A stretch of DNA of 42,021 nt from Cognatundibacterium jejuense (GCF_014284255.1 NZ_JACOFV010000023.1:1-42021); one strand, 5' to 3'; counted from the first letter of the stretch, positions 1-10,244 are shown. Notes: generated from the letters alone by a model not told the origin. Made by a program: numbers and translations.

Positions 1-345
1 GATATTACGTCAAGCAAACACAGTTAGTCGCGCCGCCGGTTGGGGTGTACGCCAGAAAACCGCCTTGCGCTGAGTTTTTAGACGTGCCAACGAGTACAAA
101 ACCTAGAGCCGGTGCAGCTTGCAGCCGTTTTTGCCTTGCAACCCCTCATGAAACGGAGGCCGATTTTTAGCTGGTACACATTTGGTACACCTTTGGTACA
201 CCTATTTATATATATTGTGTCCCATGAAAAGCTAATACTGGTGCGGGTTTCCGATGTTTGGTACACCGGTACACATGTTTTAGCTTATATAAGAGGGTCT
301 TTTTTATTATTTGCATGAAGTGCGATTTTGTAACTCAGTACAGAC
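1..345. other. Gene-free stretch of integrated element with short phased repeats
   Basis: I see no convincing gene here; the two short open frames overlap each other on opposite strands and have no recognisable features. The notable content is the heptamer GGTACAC at 173, 184 and 195 (11-bp spacing) and again at 260 and 268. The stretch lies just beyond the 3' end of the integrase and is probably part of the same integrated element, possibly a control region for a gene left of the window. Confidence 0.5.
172..274. repeat. GGTACAC direct repeats, three of them phased at 11 bp
   Basis: GGTACAC occurs five times: 173-179, 184-190, 195-201, 260-266 and 268-274. The first three sit in near-identical 11-bp units (TTTGGTACACC) and so lie on one face of the helix. 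Such arrays are typical of binding sites for integrase arm domains, excisionases or replication/partition proteins. Which of these applies cannot be told from the sequence. Confidence 0.6.
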
Positions 346-1605
346 TTAAGCCTGTTTGAATTTTGCGTGGAGTACATTGCTGGAATTTTTTATACCGTCT
401 AGGTAGTCCGCCCAATGCTGCATCATCTTTTTACGTTCCTCTAAGAATTGCGCTCGATCATAGGCGCTCGCTATCTTGTCTTTCTGGGCATGGGCAAGCT
501 GCCTATCTACGGTCTCATGGCGGTATCCTAGCTTCTCCTTTAGTGTGGTCATAGCTAAGGCGCGGAAGCCGTGAGTAGTCATCTTACCTTCATAGCCCAT
601 GCGGTTTAAGGCCATGCGTATAGCATCGCCCGACATGGGTTTGCCGTGGTCGCGTTGATTCGGGAATAGGTAAGTGCTGCCACCGGTATAGTGGTGTAGC
701 TCTCGCAGTAACTCAAGCCCTTGGCGTGACAGACAAACGTGATGATCTGTCTGGTCTGGGTTAATTGTCAGCTTGCCTCGTTTCATGCGCTGCCACGGTA
801 TTACCCATTCACCGGTCTCTAAGTTAATTTCGCTCCATGGTGTAGTGCGTAGCTCACTGCTGCGAACAAAGATCAACAGCATCAAACGCAATGCTATGCG
901 GGTAGGGGCATACAGTCTGGTATCGTTTTTATTGATTGATTCCAGAAAGGCTGGCAATTCATCTGCGGAAATAGCTGCAAAGTGGCTGGCCTTCACTGGT
1001 TTAAGCACGTCCTTAAGATCGGCGGCGGGGTTTCTATTCTCGATACCGTGTTGGTTGGCGTAGCTGAATACCCGCGCACAGGTGGACTTTAACCGGTGCG
1101 CAACTTCACCAGCGCCTCGATCTTCAACCTTACGCAAGGCCGCAATCATTTGCATGTGGGTTATATCAGCTATCGGCATCTTGCCAATTTCGGGAAAGAT
1201 GTCCTTTTCGAGCCTGCTGATTGTGTCTTTGGCTGTGGCCGTGCTCCATGCACTTAGGCGGTTTGCGTGCCATTCACGGGCGATTTTTTCAAAAGTATTA
1301 GCGGCCACATCGTTGGCTAGTTGTTTCTTTTGGTCGCGTGTAGCGGCTGGATTAGTGCCTGATGCCAGAAGCTCACGGGCTGCTTTGCGCTGGTCTCGTG
1401 CTTGCGTGAGAGAGACTTCTGGGTATTTGCCAAAGGCTAACGTATTGCGCTTGTCATTGAGCCGGTAATCAAAGCGCCAGTACTTAGTAGCATCAGGATT
1501 AACAAGTAAATACATACCTGCGCCATCAGCTAGCTTGTAAGCCTTGTCTTTGGGTTTGGCGTTTCTGACCTGAATGTCAGTGAGTGGTGTAACGAGTTTA
1601 GGCAT
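346..1605 (-). CDS. P4-type tyrosine recombinase (integrase)
   Basis: Site-specific recombinase that would integrate and excise a mobile element at a tRNA gene. It has the N-terminal DUF4102 arm-binding domain (about residues 5-90) and a C-terminal catalytic domain with the family signatures SSELR (first catalytic Arg), HGFR (His-x-x-Arg), LAH and the nucleophile in SAYDRAQF. The frame is open 18 codons further upstream, but ATG at 1605 (MPKLVTPLTD) fits the family's usual N-terminus, giving 419 residues. The extension would run through a perfect inverted repeat (1609-1645) that looks regulatory. The gene starts 167 bp from the tRNA-Ser 3' end and reads away from it, the usual layout of tRNA-targeted islands. 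The element should therefore continue left of the window. No xis/alpA gene is visible here. The domain appears intact and probably functional. Confidence 0.93.
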   Translation of the reverse strand: MPKLVTPLTDIQVRNAKPKDKAYKLADGAGMYLLVNPDATKYWRFDYRLNDKRNTLAFGKYPEVSLTQARDQRKAARELLASGTNPAATRDQKKQLANDVAANTFEKIAREWHANRLSAWSTATAKDTISRLEKDIFPEIGKMPIADITHMQMIAALRKVEDRGAGEVAHRLKSTCARVFSYANQHGIENRNPAADLKDVLKPVKASHFAAISADELPAFLESINKNDTRLYAPTRIALRLMLLIFVRSSELRTTPWSEINLETGEWVIPWQRMKRGKLTINPDQTDHHVCLSRQGLELLRELHHYTGGSTYLFPNQRDHGKPMSGDAIRMALNRMGYEGKMTTHGFRALAMTTLKEKLGYRHETVDRQLAHAQKDKIASAYDRAQFLEERKKMMQHWADYLDGIKNSSNVLHAKFKQA

Positions 1606-1608
1606 TTT

Positions 1609-1645
1609 GACGGTATACGTTTTAACGGTATCTAGGTATACCGTC
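1609..1645. promoter_or_regulatory. Perfect inverted repeat at the integrase start
   Basis: GACGGTATAC (1609-1618) and GTATACCGTC (1636-1645) are perfect 10-bp arms around 17 bp, immediately upstream of the proposed integrase ATG. A further half-like AACGGTA lies inside (1624-1630) and TACCGCC just outside. This position suits an operator for integrase autoregulation, or recombinase core/arm sites. Function is inferred from position only. Confidence 0.5.
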
Positions 1646-1701
1646 AAAAATACCGCCAAAAACTTGGGCTGTCAATGAATGTTCTGGCACGTCCTGAAAC
1701 G

Positions 1702-1739
1702 AAAAACCCGCATACTCACTAGGAGACATGCGGGTTTTT
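1702..1739 (-). terminator. Rho-independent terminator downstream of tRNA-Ser
   Basis: AAAAACCCGCAT (1702-1713) pairs with ATGCGGGTTTTT (1728-1739) around a 14-nt loop. On the minus strand the stem ends in a T run, 33 bp after the tRNA-Ser 3' end, so it can end the tRNA transcript before the integrase gene. Confidence 0.8.
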
Positions 1740-1771
1740 GGTGTTTCTTGGTACTGCTTGAAACTTAATTC

Positions 1772-1861
1772 TGGCGGAGAGGGGGGGATTCGAACCCCCG
1801 ATACCTGTTACAGTACGCCTGATTTCGAGTCAGGTACATTCAACCACTCTGCCACCTCTCC
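1772..1861 (-). tRNA. tRNA-Ser(CGA)
   Basis: Complete 90-nt class II tRNA on the minus strand including the encoded CCA (1772-1774). The acceptor arms GGAGAGG and CCTCTCC pair exactly. The anticodon loop is CTCGAAA between CCTGA and TCAGG, giving anticodon CGA (reads UCG). A long variable arm typical of serine tRNAs follows, and the T arm is GGGGG-TTCGAAT-CCCCC. It is the likely landmark of the adjacent integrase. Confidence 0.97.
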
Positions 1862-2162
1862 GGCTTTGGTTGTTCGTTAAAAACGAAGCCTTCGATTATA
1901 GCAAAGAAACTTTGGGTTTCCTAGCTTCGTTAGCAATCGAATTGCGCAATGGCTAACAAATGACCAATCAGATCAGGCTGCATTTAAAAAACTGCCCGTC
2001 TACACAGATTCCAGCAGGATCAATTTGCACGTTCCGCAATTGCCGCACACCAACATTGACATCAAGTTGTAACATATTTTACCTATAGTCACAATTTATC
2101 AGTTAACACCGCCCTTTATCACGAGTGAAGGGCGGCTCTTTGTATTTTAGGAAGTAGTTTCA
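1862..2162. other. Intergenic region: tRNA-Ser promoter and leader of the c-di-GMP gene
   Basis: About 300 bp with no gene. On the minus strand a perfect -10 TATAAT (complement of 1895-1900) lies about 34 bp before the tRNA-Ser 5' end; no good -35 is seen. On the plus strand TTGACA (2056-2061) could be a -35 for the next gene, but no good -10 follows at the right distance. A hairpin is listed separately. Confidence 0.5.
2109..2148 (+). promoter_or_regulatory. Hairpin plus T-rich run in the leader of the EAL-GGDEF gene
   Basis: CCGCCCTT (2109-2116) pairs with AAGGGCGG (2128-2135), followed by CTCTTTGTATTTT and then directly by the AGGAAG ribosome site (2149-2154) of the gene at 2163. It resembles an intrinsic terminator placed in a 5' leader. 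It may attenuate the gene or block upstream transcription. Confidence 0.45.
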
Positions 2163-4040
2163 ATGGATAGTGTATTGGCAGAAGATTACATGGCAGATCT
2201 TTCTCAGCACAACATGGCCACCGCGTGCGAAGCATACTCTGCAGCCGCCAATACGGAAGACAATAGCTTATCGGCACAGCTTCAACGCATCATCGAGCAG
2301 CGCTCGCTGACTGCACGCTTTCAGCCGATTATCGAAATGCACAATGGTGACATTTTGGGTTATGAAGGTTTGATACGCGGCCCTTCTGACAGCCCCCTGC
2401 ACTCGCCACTGAACTTATTTAAAACCGCATCAGAAAACAATCTGACGGTCACGTTAGAGCATCTTTGCCGGCACGTGATTCTGGAACAATTTGCCGCGCA
2501 AAAGTTGCCTGGTAAGCTTTTTCTGAATGTCAGCCCTGAATGTTTGCTGCAACGCGATACCAGAAATGGCGAGACGCTGGACTATATTCGTGATCTGGGC
2601 ATCAATCCTGAACGTGTGATCATCGAACTGACTGAATATCAACCAACCCACGATTATGGGCTTTTGTGCGAAGCGGTTTTTCATTATCGTGAGATGGGGT
2701 TTGAGATTGCCATTGACGATTTGGGTGAAGGTTTTTCCAGTCTGCGTTTGTGGTCTGAATTAAAACCTGATTACGTCAAGATTGATATGCACTTTATTCA
2801 GGGTATCGATCATGATCCTGTCAAAGCGCAATTTGTGCGCTCGATTCAGTCGATTGCAGAAAAATCTGGTACTCGCGTGATTGCCGAGGGCATAGAAACG
2901 CAATCTGAGCTATTGACCATACGTGAAATGGGTGTTGCTTGTGGACAGGGTTATCACATTGCACGCCCTCACCCAACGCCAACCCGTGCGATTTCAGCTG
3001 AAGTTGCGAAGGTTTTGACAGCGAATAGCCCACCGAGCCCGCGCAGGAATTCGGCTGCATTTGAGCAAACGATTGCGATAGAGAAGATACTGAAAACCTC
3101 GCCGACGATTCCATCTAAGATGTCGAATAATCAGGTGGATGAGATTTTTTTGCAGAATCCTAAACTACAATTTATCCCCGTCGTTGATCAGGGCATCCCT
3201 ATCGGCATCATTAATCGATATCACATGATTGAGCGCTTTGCACGGCCTTATCAACGTGAACTGTATGGCAAAAAATCTTGCAAAGAATTTATAGATGCCA
3301 ATGCGGTAGTGGTCGATAAAAATACTAGTATGCAAGACGTCAGCCACATCATCGTCGAGACCAATCCCGATCATCTGATTAACGGGATTATCATTACCGA
3401 TCAAGGACAGTACGTGGGTATTTGCACCGGCCCCGATTTGATGCGCGAAATTACACAGATGCAAATCACGGCGGCGCGTTATGCCAATCCACTGACGCAG
3501 TTGCCAGGCAATGTTCCCATCAATGAGCACATCGATAAGCTGCTGGAAAAGAAGCAGGCCTTTACAGCATGCTACTGTGACCTCGATCATTTCAAACCAT
3601 TTAATGATGTGTATGGTTACCGTCGCGGTGACGATATTATTCAACTGACCAGTGAAATTTTAAAATCACACTGCGATCCGCAAACGGACTTTATCGGGCA
3701 CATAGGTGGCGATGATTTTATTATTTTGTTCCGCAGTGAAGACTGGGAAAACCGTTGCAAAGCGATTTTGCAAAGTTTTTCTGAAGAGATTCAACACTTT
3801 TACAGCAACGAAGATCGCGAACGCGGTGGCTATTTGAGTGAAGATCGTCAAGGTCAAAAAGTATTTTATCCTTTGGTCTGTTTGTCTTTGGGGGTGGTGA
3901 AATCGAGTTTAAATAAGTTTTATTCGCACCATCAGATTTCGATAGCTGCATCGGATGCAAAGAAACAAGCAAAAAAAATCCCTGGCAATAGTTTATTTAT
4001 CGATCGCCGTTCGGAGAGCGATTCATCCAAGATCAAATAA
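2163..4040 (+). CDS. EAL-CBS-GGDEF cyclic-di-GMP signalling protein
   Basis: Protein of 625 residues predicted to hydrolyse and/or make cyclic di-GMP in the cytoplasm; no membrane segment is seen. An EAL domain (about 40-285) shows the expected signatures: YEGLIRGP (EAL as EGL, Glu kept), FLNVSPE, IELTEYQ, IDDLGEGFSS, YVKID, IAEGIET and GQGY, so phosphodiesterase activity is plausible. A CBS pair (about 295-430) may sense a nucleotide. The GGDEF domain (about 440-610) carries DLDHFKPFNDVYGY and an active-site loop reading GGDDF instead of GGDEF. I see no RxxD inhibitory site five residues ahead of it. The order EAL first, GGDEF last, with CBS between, is a known subfamily. The start at 2163 has AGGAAG 8 bases ahead. 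It appears monocistronic. Which activity dominates cannot be told. Confidence 0.92.
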   Translation: MDSVLAEDYMADLSQHNMATACEAYSAAANTEDNSLSAQLQRIIEQRSLTARFQPIIEMHNGDILGYEGLIRGPSDSPLHSPLNLFKTASENNLTVTLEHLCRHVILEQFAAQKLPGKLFLNVSPECLLQRDTRNGETLDYIRDLGINPERVIIELTEYQPTHDYGLLCEAVFHYREMGFEIAIDDLGEGFSSLRLWSELKPDYVKIDMHFIQGIDHDPVKAQFVRSIQSIAEKSGTRVIAEGIETQSELLTIREMGVACGQGYHIARPHPTPTRAISAEVAKVLTANSPPSPRRNSAAFEQTIAIEKILKTSPTIPSKMSNNQVDEIFLQNPKLQFIPVVDQGIPIGIINRYHMIERFARPYQRELYGKKSCKEFIDANAVVVDKNTSMQDVSHIIVETNPDHLINGIIITDQGQYVGICTGPDLMREITQMQITAARYANPLTQLPGNVPINEHIDKLLEKKQAFTACYCDLDHFKPFNDVYGYRRGDDIIQLTSEILKSHCDPQTDFIGHIGGDDFIILFRSEDWENRCKAILQSFSEEIQHFYSNEDRERGGYLSEDRQGQKVFYPLVCLSLGVVKSSLNKFYSHHQISIAASDAKKQAKKIPGNSLFIDRRSESDSSKIK

Positions 4041-4055
4041 AGAATCTCTAATAAT

Positions 4056-4107
4056 ATTCACCGATAAAATTCACCGATAAAATTCACCGATAAAATTCAA
4101 AAATAAA
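4056..4107. repeat. 13-bp tandem repeat, four copies
   Basis: The unit ATTCACCGATAAA occurs exactly three times (4056-4068, 4069-4081, 4082-4094). A fourth copy (4095-4107) has CCG replaced by AAA. It lies between the stop codon of the EAL-GGDEF gene and its terminator. Length variation between strains would be expected. Confidence 0.9.
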
Positions 4108-4142
4108 AATCCCGCATCAAATGAATGATGCGGGATTTTTTT
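4106..4142. terminator. Bidirectional terminator between EAL-GGDEF gene and serS
   Basis: AAAATCCCGCATCA (4106-4119) pairs perfectly with TGATGCGGGATTTT (4126-4139), 6-nt loop, with a T run on the plus strand and A-rich flank that serves the minus strand. The flanking genes converge here. Confidence 0.9.
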
Positions 4143-4212
4143 ACATAAATTGCTTACTGAGATTTGATAGGACTTCTACAAAGCCCTATCACGTATTGCC
4201 GACATATCCGAA

Positions 4213-5514
<1,302 letters not shown>

Positions 5515-5637
5515 TTAATGCCAAGTTTTTGAAATGGAGCGAATCGCCTATTAACCGTCTATTGTAGCAAGCCCGACGGATTTCCCCTAAATTTATAGAC
5601 GAATTTTATTGTTGAGTATTTTGTTTTTTACAAGCCT

Positions 5638-6939
5638 TCAGGATTTTGATGCATCTTCATCCAAACGGCGCAGGTAGGCGAGTTTTTCACCAATTTTGAT
5701 TTCCATTCCTCGCGGTGCCGGCTTATACCAGGATCGCCCCTCCAAGCCTTCTGGCAAATAGGTTTCACCTGCGGCATAGGCATCTGGTTCATCATGGGCG
5801 TAACGGTATAGCTTGCCGTAACCCAATTCTTTCATCAATTTGGTTGGTGCATTGCGCAAATGCTCAGGGACAACACGGGACTTGTCTTTGGCAATCAATG
5901 CCTTCACTTCGTTATAGGCTTTATAAACCGCGTTCGACTTGGCGGCACAAGCCAGATACACCACGGCCTCAGCCAGCGCCAGTTCTCCTTCGGGAGAACC
6001 TAAACGCTCATAAGTTTCTGCCGCATCCAGCGTAATGCGCAGTGCGCGTGGGTCAGCCAGGCCGATATCTTCAGCAGCCATACGAATGATGCGGCGTGCC
6101 AGATAACGTGGATCAGCACCACCATCAAGCATTCTGACCAACCAGTACAAAGCACCATCAGGGCTGGAACCGCGTACCGATTTATGCAAAGCTGAAATCT
6201 GATCGTAAAACGCGTCACCACCTTTATCAAAGCGGCGCAAGGCATCGCCCAGGCATTCACTCAGCAATACCGCGTCAATTAAGCCAACTTGTTTGGCGTT
6301 TGCAGCGTGCGCCACGATATCAAGATTATTGAGCAGTTTGCGACCATCTCCATCGGCACTCGATACAAGACTAGCTTTAGCGTCGGGGGTTATTTGCAAA
6401 CCACCTAATTCTCGCTCGCAAGCCCTGTCAACCATCGCCGCCAGATCGTCATCGGTCAGCGATTTCAACACATACACGGCAGCACGTGACAACAAAGCGC
6501 TATTGACTTCAAACGATGGATTTTCTGTAGTCGCGCCGATAAACGTGAACAAGCCGCTTTCTACATGCGGTAAAAATGCATCTTGCTGACTTTTATTAAA
6601 ACGATGCACTTCATCGACAAACAGGATTGTGCGGCGACGCGAATTGGCTTGGACAATCTGTGCGCGCTCTACTGCTTCGCGGATATCTTTGATGCCAGAC
6701 AGCACCGCAGATAACGCTATAAATTCGCAATGAAAAGCATCTGCCATCAAGCGTGCCAGCGTCGTTTTGCCAACGCCTGGTGGTCCCCACAAAATCATGG
6801 AGTGCGGCTCACCCGAAGCAAAGGCCAGCCGCAAAGGCTTGCCTTCACTCAGCAAATGTTGTTGGCCTATGACTTCTTGTAAGCTTGCAGGGCGCATGCG
6901 CTCTGCAAGAGGTGTAAGTGAACGACTTGTGGTATTCAT
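5638..6939 (-). CDS. rarA: Replication-associated recombination protein A (RarA/MgsA)
   Basis: AAA+ ATPase of the clamp-loader family that acts at stalled replication forks, related to eukaryotic WRNIP1. It has Walker A GPPGVGKT (residues 52-59), Walker B ILFVDEVHRF (about 105-114), sensor 1 in GATTENPSFEV and an arginine-finger region LLSRA. A C-terminal tetramerisation region follows (YLARRIIRMAAEDIGLADP onward). At 433 residues it is full length. Its ATG follows the lolA stop codon with no spacer (TAAATG), so translation is probably coupled. Confidence 0.97.
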   Translation of the reverse strand: MNTTSRSLTPLAERMRPASLQEVIGQQHLLSEGKPLRLAFASGEPHSMILWGPPGVGKTTLARLMADAFHCEFIALSAVLSGIKDIREAVERAQIVQANSRRRTILFVDEVHRFNKSQQDAFLPHVESGLFTFIGATTENPSFEVNSALLSRAAVYVLKSLTDDDLAAMVDRACERELGGLQITPDAKASLVSSADGDGRKLLNNLDIVAHAANAKQVGLIDAVLLSECLGDALRRFDKGGDAFYDQISALHKSVRGSSPDGALYWLVRMLDGGADPRYLARRIIRMAAEDIGLADPRALRITLDAAETYERLGSPEGELALAEAVVYLACAAKSNAVYKAYNEVKALIAKDKSRVVPEHLRNAPTKLMKELGYGKLYRYAHDEPDAYAAGETYLPEGLEGRSWYKPAPRGMEIKIGEKLAYLRRLDEDASKS

Positions 6940-7638
6940 TTATTGACGGAACACGTCAGCCCCGGCAGGGACGACGAATTTAAACTGATCAGCTTTCAAG
7001 GCTGGATTTTTTTCTAGATTTTTGAGGGTAATCAAGGACGCCTGACCAAAGCTGTCACGCAATTCCAGCGCATAGGGAACACCGTCTTTCATACCTATAC
7101 CAATATGCTCAAACTGGCTATCTTTTGTCTTTGGTGTGGCTTCCAACCATTCAAGACCTTGCTTGTCAGCGACATCTTTAAGGATGAAGTTCTTTTCAAG
7201 ATCGGCAGTACCCGCACCGGCAAACAAGATCGCGGCCGGGCTAGAACCCAGCGCATTACCCAACTCTTTGACTGTGACTTGATTTAAGTCTTTGTCGTAG
7301 ATGAAAAGCTTGTCACCATCAGCTTGCAGCACCTGTTCATAAGGTTTTTGGTAAGTCCAGATGAATTTACCAGGACGGGCAAATACGAATGTGCCGTTCG
7401 AGGTTTTGATTACCTTAGGCTTGCCATCCACTACCTTGACTTGCTGTTGAATAAAATCGCCTTTGGCACTCTTTGAGTTACTGACGAAAGACTTAAATTG
7501 CTCTACCGCTGAGGCATAAGCACTACCTGAGCCGATGATTAAACTACTTGCGACCACGACACTCGTTACTAAACGATGCCATGTTTTATTTTGCTGGCTT
7601 TGTTGATTTTGCTGATTTTGATGAATTTGCTTATTCAC
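6940..7638 (-). CDS. lolA: Outer-membrane lipoprotein carrier protein LolA
   Basis: Periplasmic chaperone that takes lipoproteins from LolCDE and passes them to LolB at the outer membrane. The N-terminus has a hydrophobic signal segment (VTSVVVASSLIIGSGSAYASA), then the mature LolA fold with GDFIQQQ, the conserved GKFIWTYQKPYEQ and GDKLFIYDKDLNQV. I prefer the GTG start at 7638, which has AGGA six bases ahead. An in-frame ATG at 7653 has no visible ribosome site. The region before the signal core is unusually rich in Gln and Asn. It lies between ftsK and rarA, as in many proteobacteria. Confidence 0.93.
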   Translation of the reverse strand: MNKQIHQNQQNQQSQQNKTWHRLVTSVVVASSLIIGSGSAYASAVEQFKSFVSNSKSAKGDFIQQQVKVVDGKPKVIKTSNGTFVFARPGKFIWTYQKPYEQVLQADGDKLFIYDKDLNQVTVKELGNALGSSPAAILFAGAGTADLEKNFILKDVADKQGLEWLEATPKTKDSQFEHIGIGMKDGVPYALELRDSFGQASLITLKNLEKNPALKADQFKFVVPAGADVFRQ

Positions 7639-7703
7639 TGTATTTCCTATCATTCAGACGCTTTGTCTGAGGATTTGTGTAGATTTTCGTTGGATTTTGC
7701 GGC

Positions 7704-10040
7704 TTATTCCGCATTACCAACTGGCACCAGAATTTCACGGTTACCATTCGACTGCATGGTAGATACGACCCCGCTTTGCTCCATTTGTTCCAACAAACGT
7801 GCAGCGCGGTTGTATCCGATGCGTAAATGACGCTGCACCAAAGAAATCGAGGCACGACGATTTTTTAATACAATCGCTACCGCCTGATCGTACAAGGCAT
7901 CAGCCTCGCCACCACCGGCGCCCTCAGTCGCGGCACCCGCTTCACCACCCTCTTCCAGCGTACCGCCTTCGAGTATGCCTTCGATATAATTTGGCTCCCC
8001 CTGCGCTTTCAGGTACTCAACAACCCTATGCACTTCATCATCTGAAACAAACGCGCCATGCACACGAATCGGCAAGCCTGTACCTGGTGGCATGTAAAGC
8101 ATGTCCCCCATACCTAGCAAGGCTTCGGCACCCATTTGATCGAGAATCGTACGCGAATCGATTTTACTGCTGACCTGAAACGCAATACGGGTTGGAATAT
8201 TGGCTTTAATCAAACCAGTAATTACGTCAACCGACGGGCGTTGCGTAGCCAAAATCAAGTGAATACCCGCAGCACGGGCTTTTTGCGCGATACGGGCAAT
8301 CAATTCTTCGACTTTTTTACCAACGACCATCATCAGATCAGCCAATTCATCGATGATGATCACAATAGTCGGCAACTTATCCAGAGGTTCAGGTGCATCC
8401 GGAGTCAAGCTAAATGGATTGGGGATCAATTGTTCTTTTTTGACTGCTTCAGCAATTTTGACGTTGTAGCCTGCCAGATTACGCACGCCAAGTTTGGACA
8501 TCAATTTATAACGACGTTCCATCTCAGACACCGCCCAATTCAGGGCATGGCCAGCCTGACGCATATCGGTGACGACCGGCGCCAACAAATGAGGAATGCC
8601 TTCATAGACTGACATCTCCAACATTTTAGGATCGATCAGGATCATCCGTACGTCATTCGGATCGGACTTGTACAACAGCGACAAAATCGTTGCATTAATA
8701 CCCACCGACTTACCAGAACCCGTCGTACCCGCCACTAACAAATGCGGCATTTTGGCAAGATCAGCAGTGACAGGATTACCTGCAATGTCTTTACCCAAAG
8801 CGATGGTCAGGCTGGAAATGCCGTCGTTATATAGTTTGGAGCCAAGAATTTCAGTCAGACGGACGATTTGTCGCTTAGGATTCGGTAATTCCAGACCCAT
8901 GTAATTTTTACCGGGTATGGTTTCAACTACACGAATGGAGGTGAGTGACAAAGAACGCGCCAGATCTCTCGCCAAATTGACGATCTGACTGCCTTTGACG
9001 CCTGTGGCGGGTTCAATCTCATAACGGGTAACGACCGGGCCCGGATAAGCTGCCACAACTTTGGCATCAACACCAAAGTCCGAGAGTTTTTTCTCGATCA
9101 GACGGCTGGTAAATTCCAGCGTCTGGACGCTGACGGTTTCTTGCACTGGCGGCGCGTCATCGAGCAGATTTAATGGCGGCAAATTGGTGTCAGGCAACTC
9201 ATTAAACAAAGAAACTTGCTTCTCTTTTTCAACCCGCTCAGAACGCTGAACAGCGACCACCTGAGGCTCGATGCGGATAGGTGGCGCTTCAACGATTTTG
9301 GCACGCTCCTGCACCACAACTTCTTCGCGCTTAACAGCAGCGGTTTGGCCTAAGCGACGATCTTCCGCGGCAGCATACTTATTATTGATAAAGACAAACA
9401 CACCCTCAATGGCTGCGCCAATTTTTTCAGCAATAGTGAGCCACGACATTTGAAAATACAGGCTGACGCCCAACGCCATCAGCAATAATAACGCGAGTGT
9501 AGCACCAGTAAATCCCAAAGCATTAAAAGCGGCACGCCCAATCAGATCGCCTAACACACCGCCCGGTGCCAAAGGCAAAGGGACACGCATGGAATACATA
9601 CGCAGATATTCAATGCCCATACTACCGGTCAGCAGCATCGCAAAACCCAGTTTTTGTATCAAAATTTCAGGCTGGGAAATATCTGGCTCAGGTTCTGGCG
9701 TTACCCTGAAACGGTTCGCCAACTTGCGATACGCTTTCCAGACCTGTCGCAGCCCAGCAACGCACCACCACCAGGTTGACAAGCCAAACACATAAAGTAA
9801 GACGTCAGCCAGCCAGGCACCAAATTTGCCGCCAACATTATGAATTTTGGGCACTACGCTGGATTGCGACCAACCCGGATCCGCTTTTGAATAGGTCACG
9901 AGGATCAAAATCAGACAAATACTTAAGGCAGCGAATAATATCCAGCGCGCCTCCATGAGCAACACGACCATTTTGTTGGGCAATGGCGGTGGCGGTGGCG
10001 CTTTATTCGTACGTGTATAGGCTTCGTTACTTGTAGTCAT
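7704..10040 (-). CDS. ftsK: DNA translocase FtsK
   Basis: Septal DNA pump that clears chromosome termini at division and activates XerCD recombination. The N-terminal membrane part (about residues 25-220) has four hydrophobic segments, for example [18 protein letters not shown] and [18 protein letters not shown] variable linker (about 220-300) is only some 80 residues long. The motor domain carries Walker A GTTGSGKS (438-445) and Walker [13 protein letters not shown]. The C-terminal winged-helix gamma domain (about 700-770: [23 protein letters not shown]) reads KOPS sites. The 778 residues fit the shorter betaproteobacterial FtsK forms. It is divergent from trxB across a 384-bp intergenic region containing an unusual repeat array. 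No clear ribosome site precedes ATG 10040. Confidence 0.97.
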   Translation of the reverse strand: MTTSNEAYTRTNKAPPPPPLPNKMVVLLMEARWILFAALSICLILILVTYSKADPGWSQSSVVPKIHNVGGKFGAWLADVLLYVFGLSTWWWCVAGLRQVWKAYRKLANRFRVTPEPEPDISQPEILIQKLGFAMLLTGSMGIEYLRMYSMRVPLPLAPGGVLGDLIGRAAFNALGFTGATLALLLLMALGVSLYFQMSWLTIAEKIGAAIEGVFVFINNKYAAAEDRRLGQTAAVKREEVVVQERAKIVEAPPIRIEPQVVAVQRSERVEKEKQVSLFNELPDTNLPPLNLLDDAPPVQETVSVQTLEFTSRLIEKKLSDFGVDAKVVAAYPGPVVTRYEIEPATGVKGSQIVNLARDLARSLSLTSIRVVETIPGKNYMGLELPNPKRQIVRLTEILGSKLYNDGISSLTIALGKDIAGNPVTADLAKMPHLLVAGTTGSGKSVGINATILSLLYKSDPNDVRMILIDPKMLEMSVYEGIPHLLAPVVTDMRQAGHALNWAVSEMERRYKLMSKLGVRNLAGYNVKIAEAVKKEQLIPNPFSLTPDAPEPLDKLPTIVIIIDELADLMMVVGKKVEELIARIAQKARAAGIHLILATQRPSVDVITGLIKANIPTRIAFQVSSKIDSRTILDQMGAEALLGMGDMLYMPPGTGLPIRVHGAFVSDDEVHRVVEYLKAQGEPNYIEGILEGGTLEEGGEAGAATEGAGGGEADALYDQAVAIVLKNRRASISLVQRHLRIGYNRAARLLEQMEQSGVVSTMQSNGNREILVPVGNAE

Positions 10041-10110
10041 AAATCAGGAAAATAGGTACCCAGACAACCAAAGTCTGACAAGATAGCATGTTAGGCCACA
10101 GTAACCAAAC

Positions 10111-10171
10111 TTCAGCCAAACTTCAGCGGTATTTCAGCAATTATTCAGCAATAATTCAGCAAGACTTCGAC
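10111..10171. repeat. TTCAGC array with exact 11-bp period
   Basis: TTCAGC starts at 10111, 10122, 10133, 10144 and 10155. The next position in the period, 10166, holds the degenerate TTCGAC. The intervening 5 bp vary (CAAAC, GGTAT, AATTA, AATAA, AAGAC), so the hexamer rather than the whole unit is conserved. This points to selection for a protein site on one helical face rather than simple slippage. Confidence 0.85.
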
Positions 10172-10244
10172 CAAACGCCACCCGGCCAGCCAAGCTTTTG
10201 GGGATAGACTATAATTTATGCTTATGTTCGACATTCGGAACAAA

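Noticed and set aside
10229..10244. GTTC-N8-GAAC as a LexA (SOS) box near ftsK
   Set aside because: Betaproteobacterial SOS boxes follow the CTGT-N8-ACAG pattern, which this does not match.
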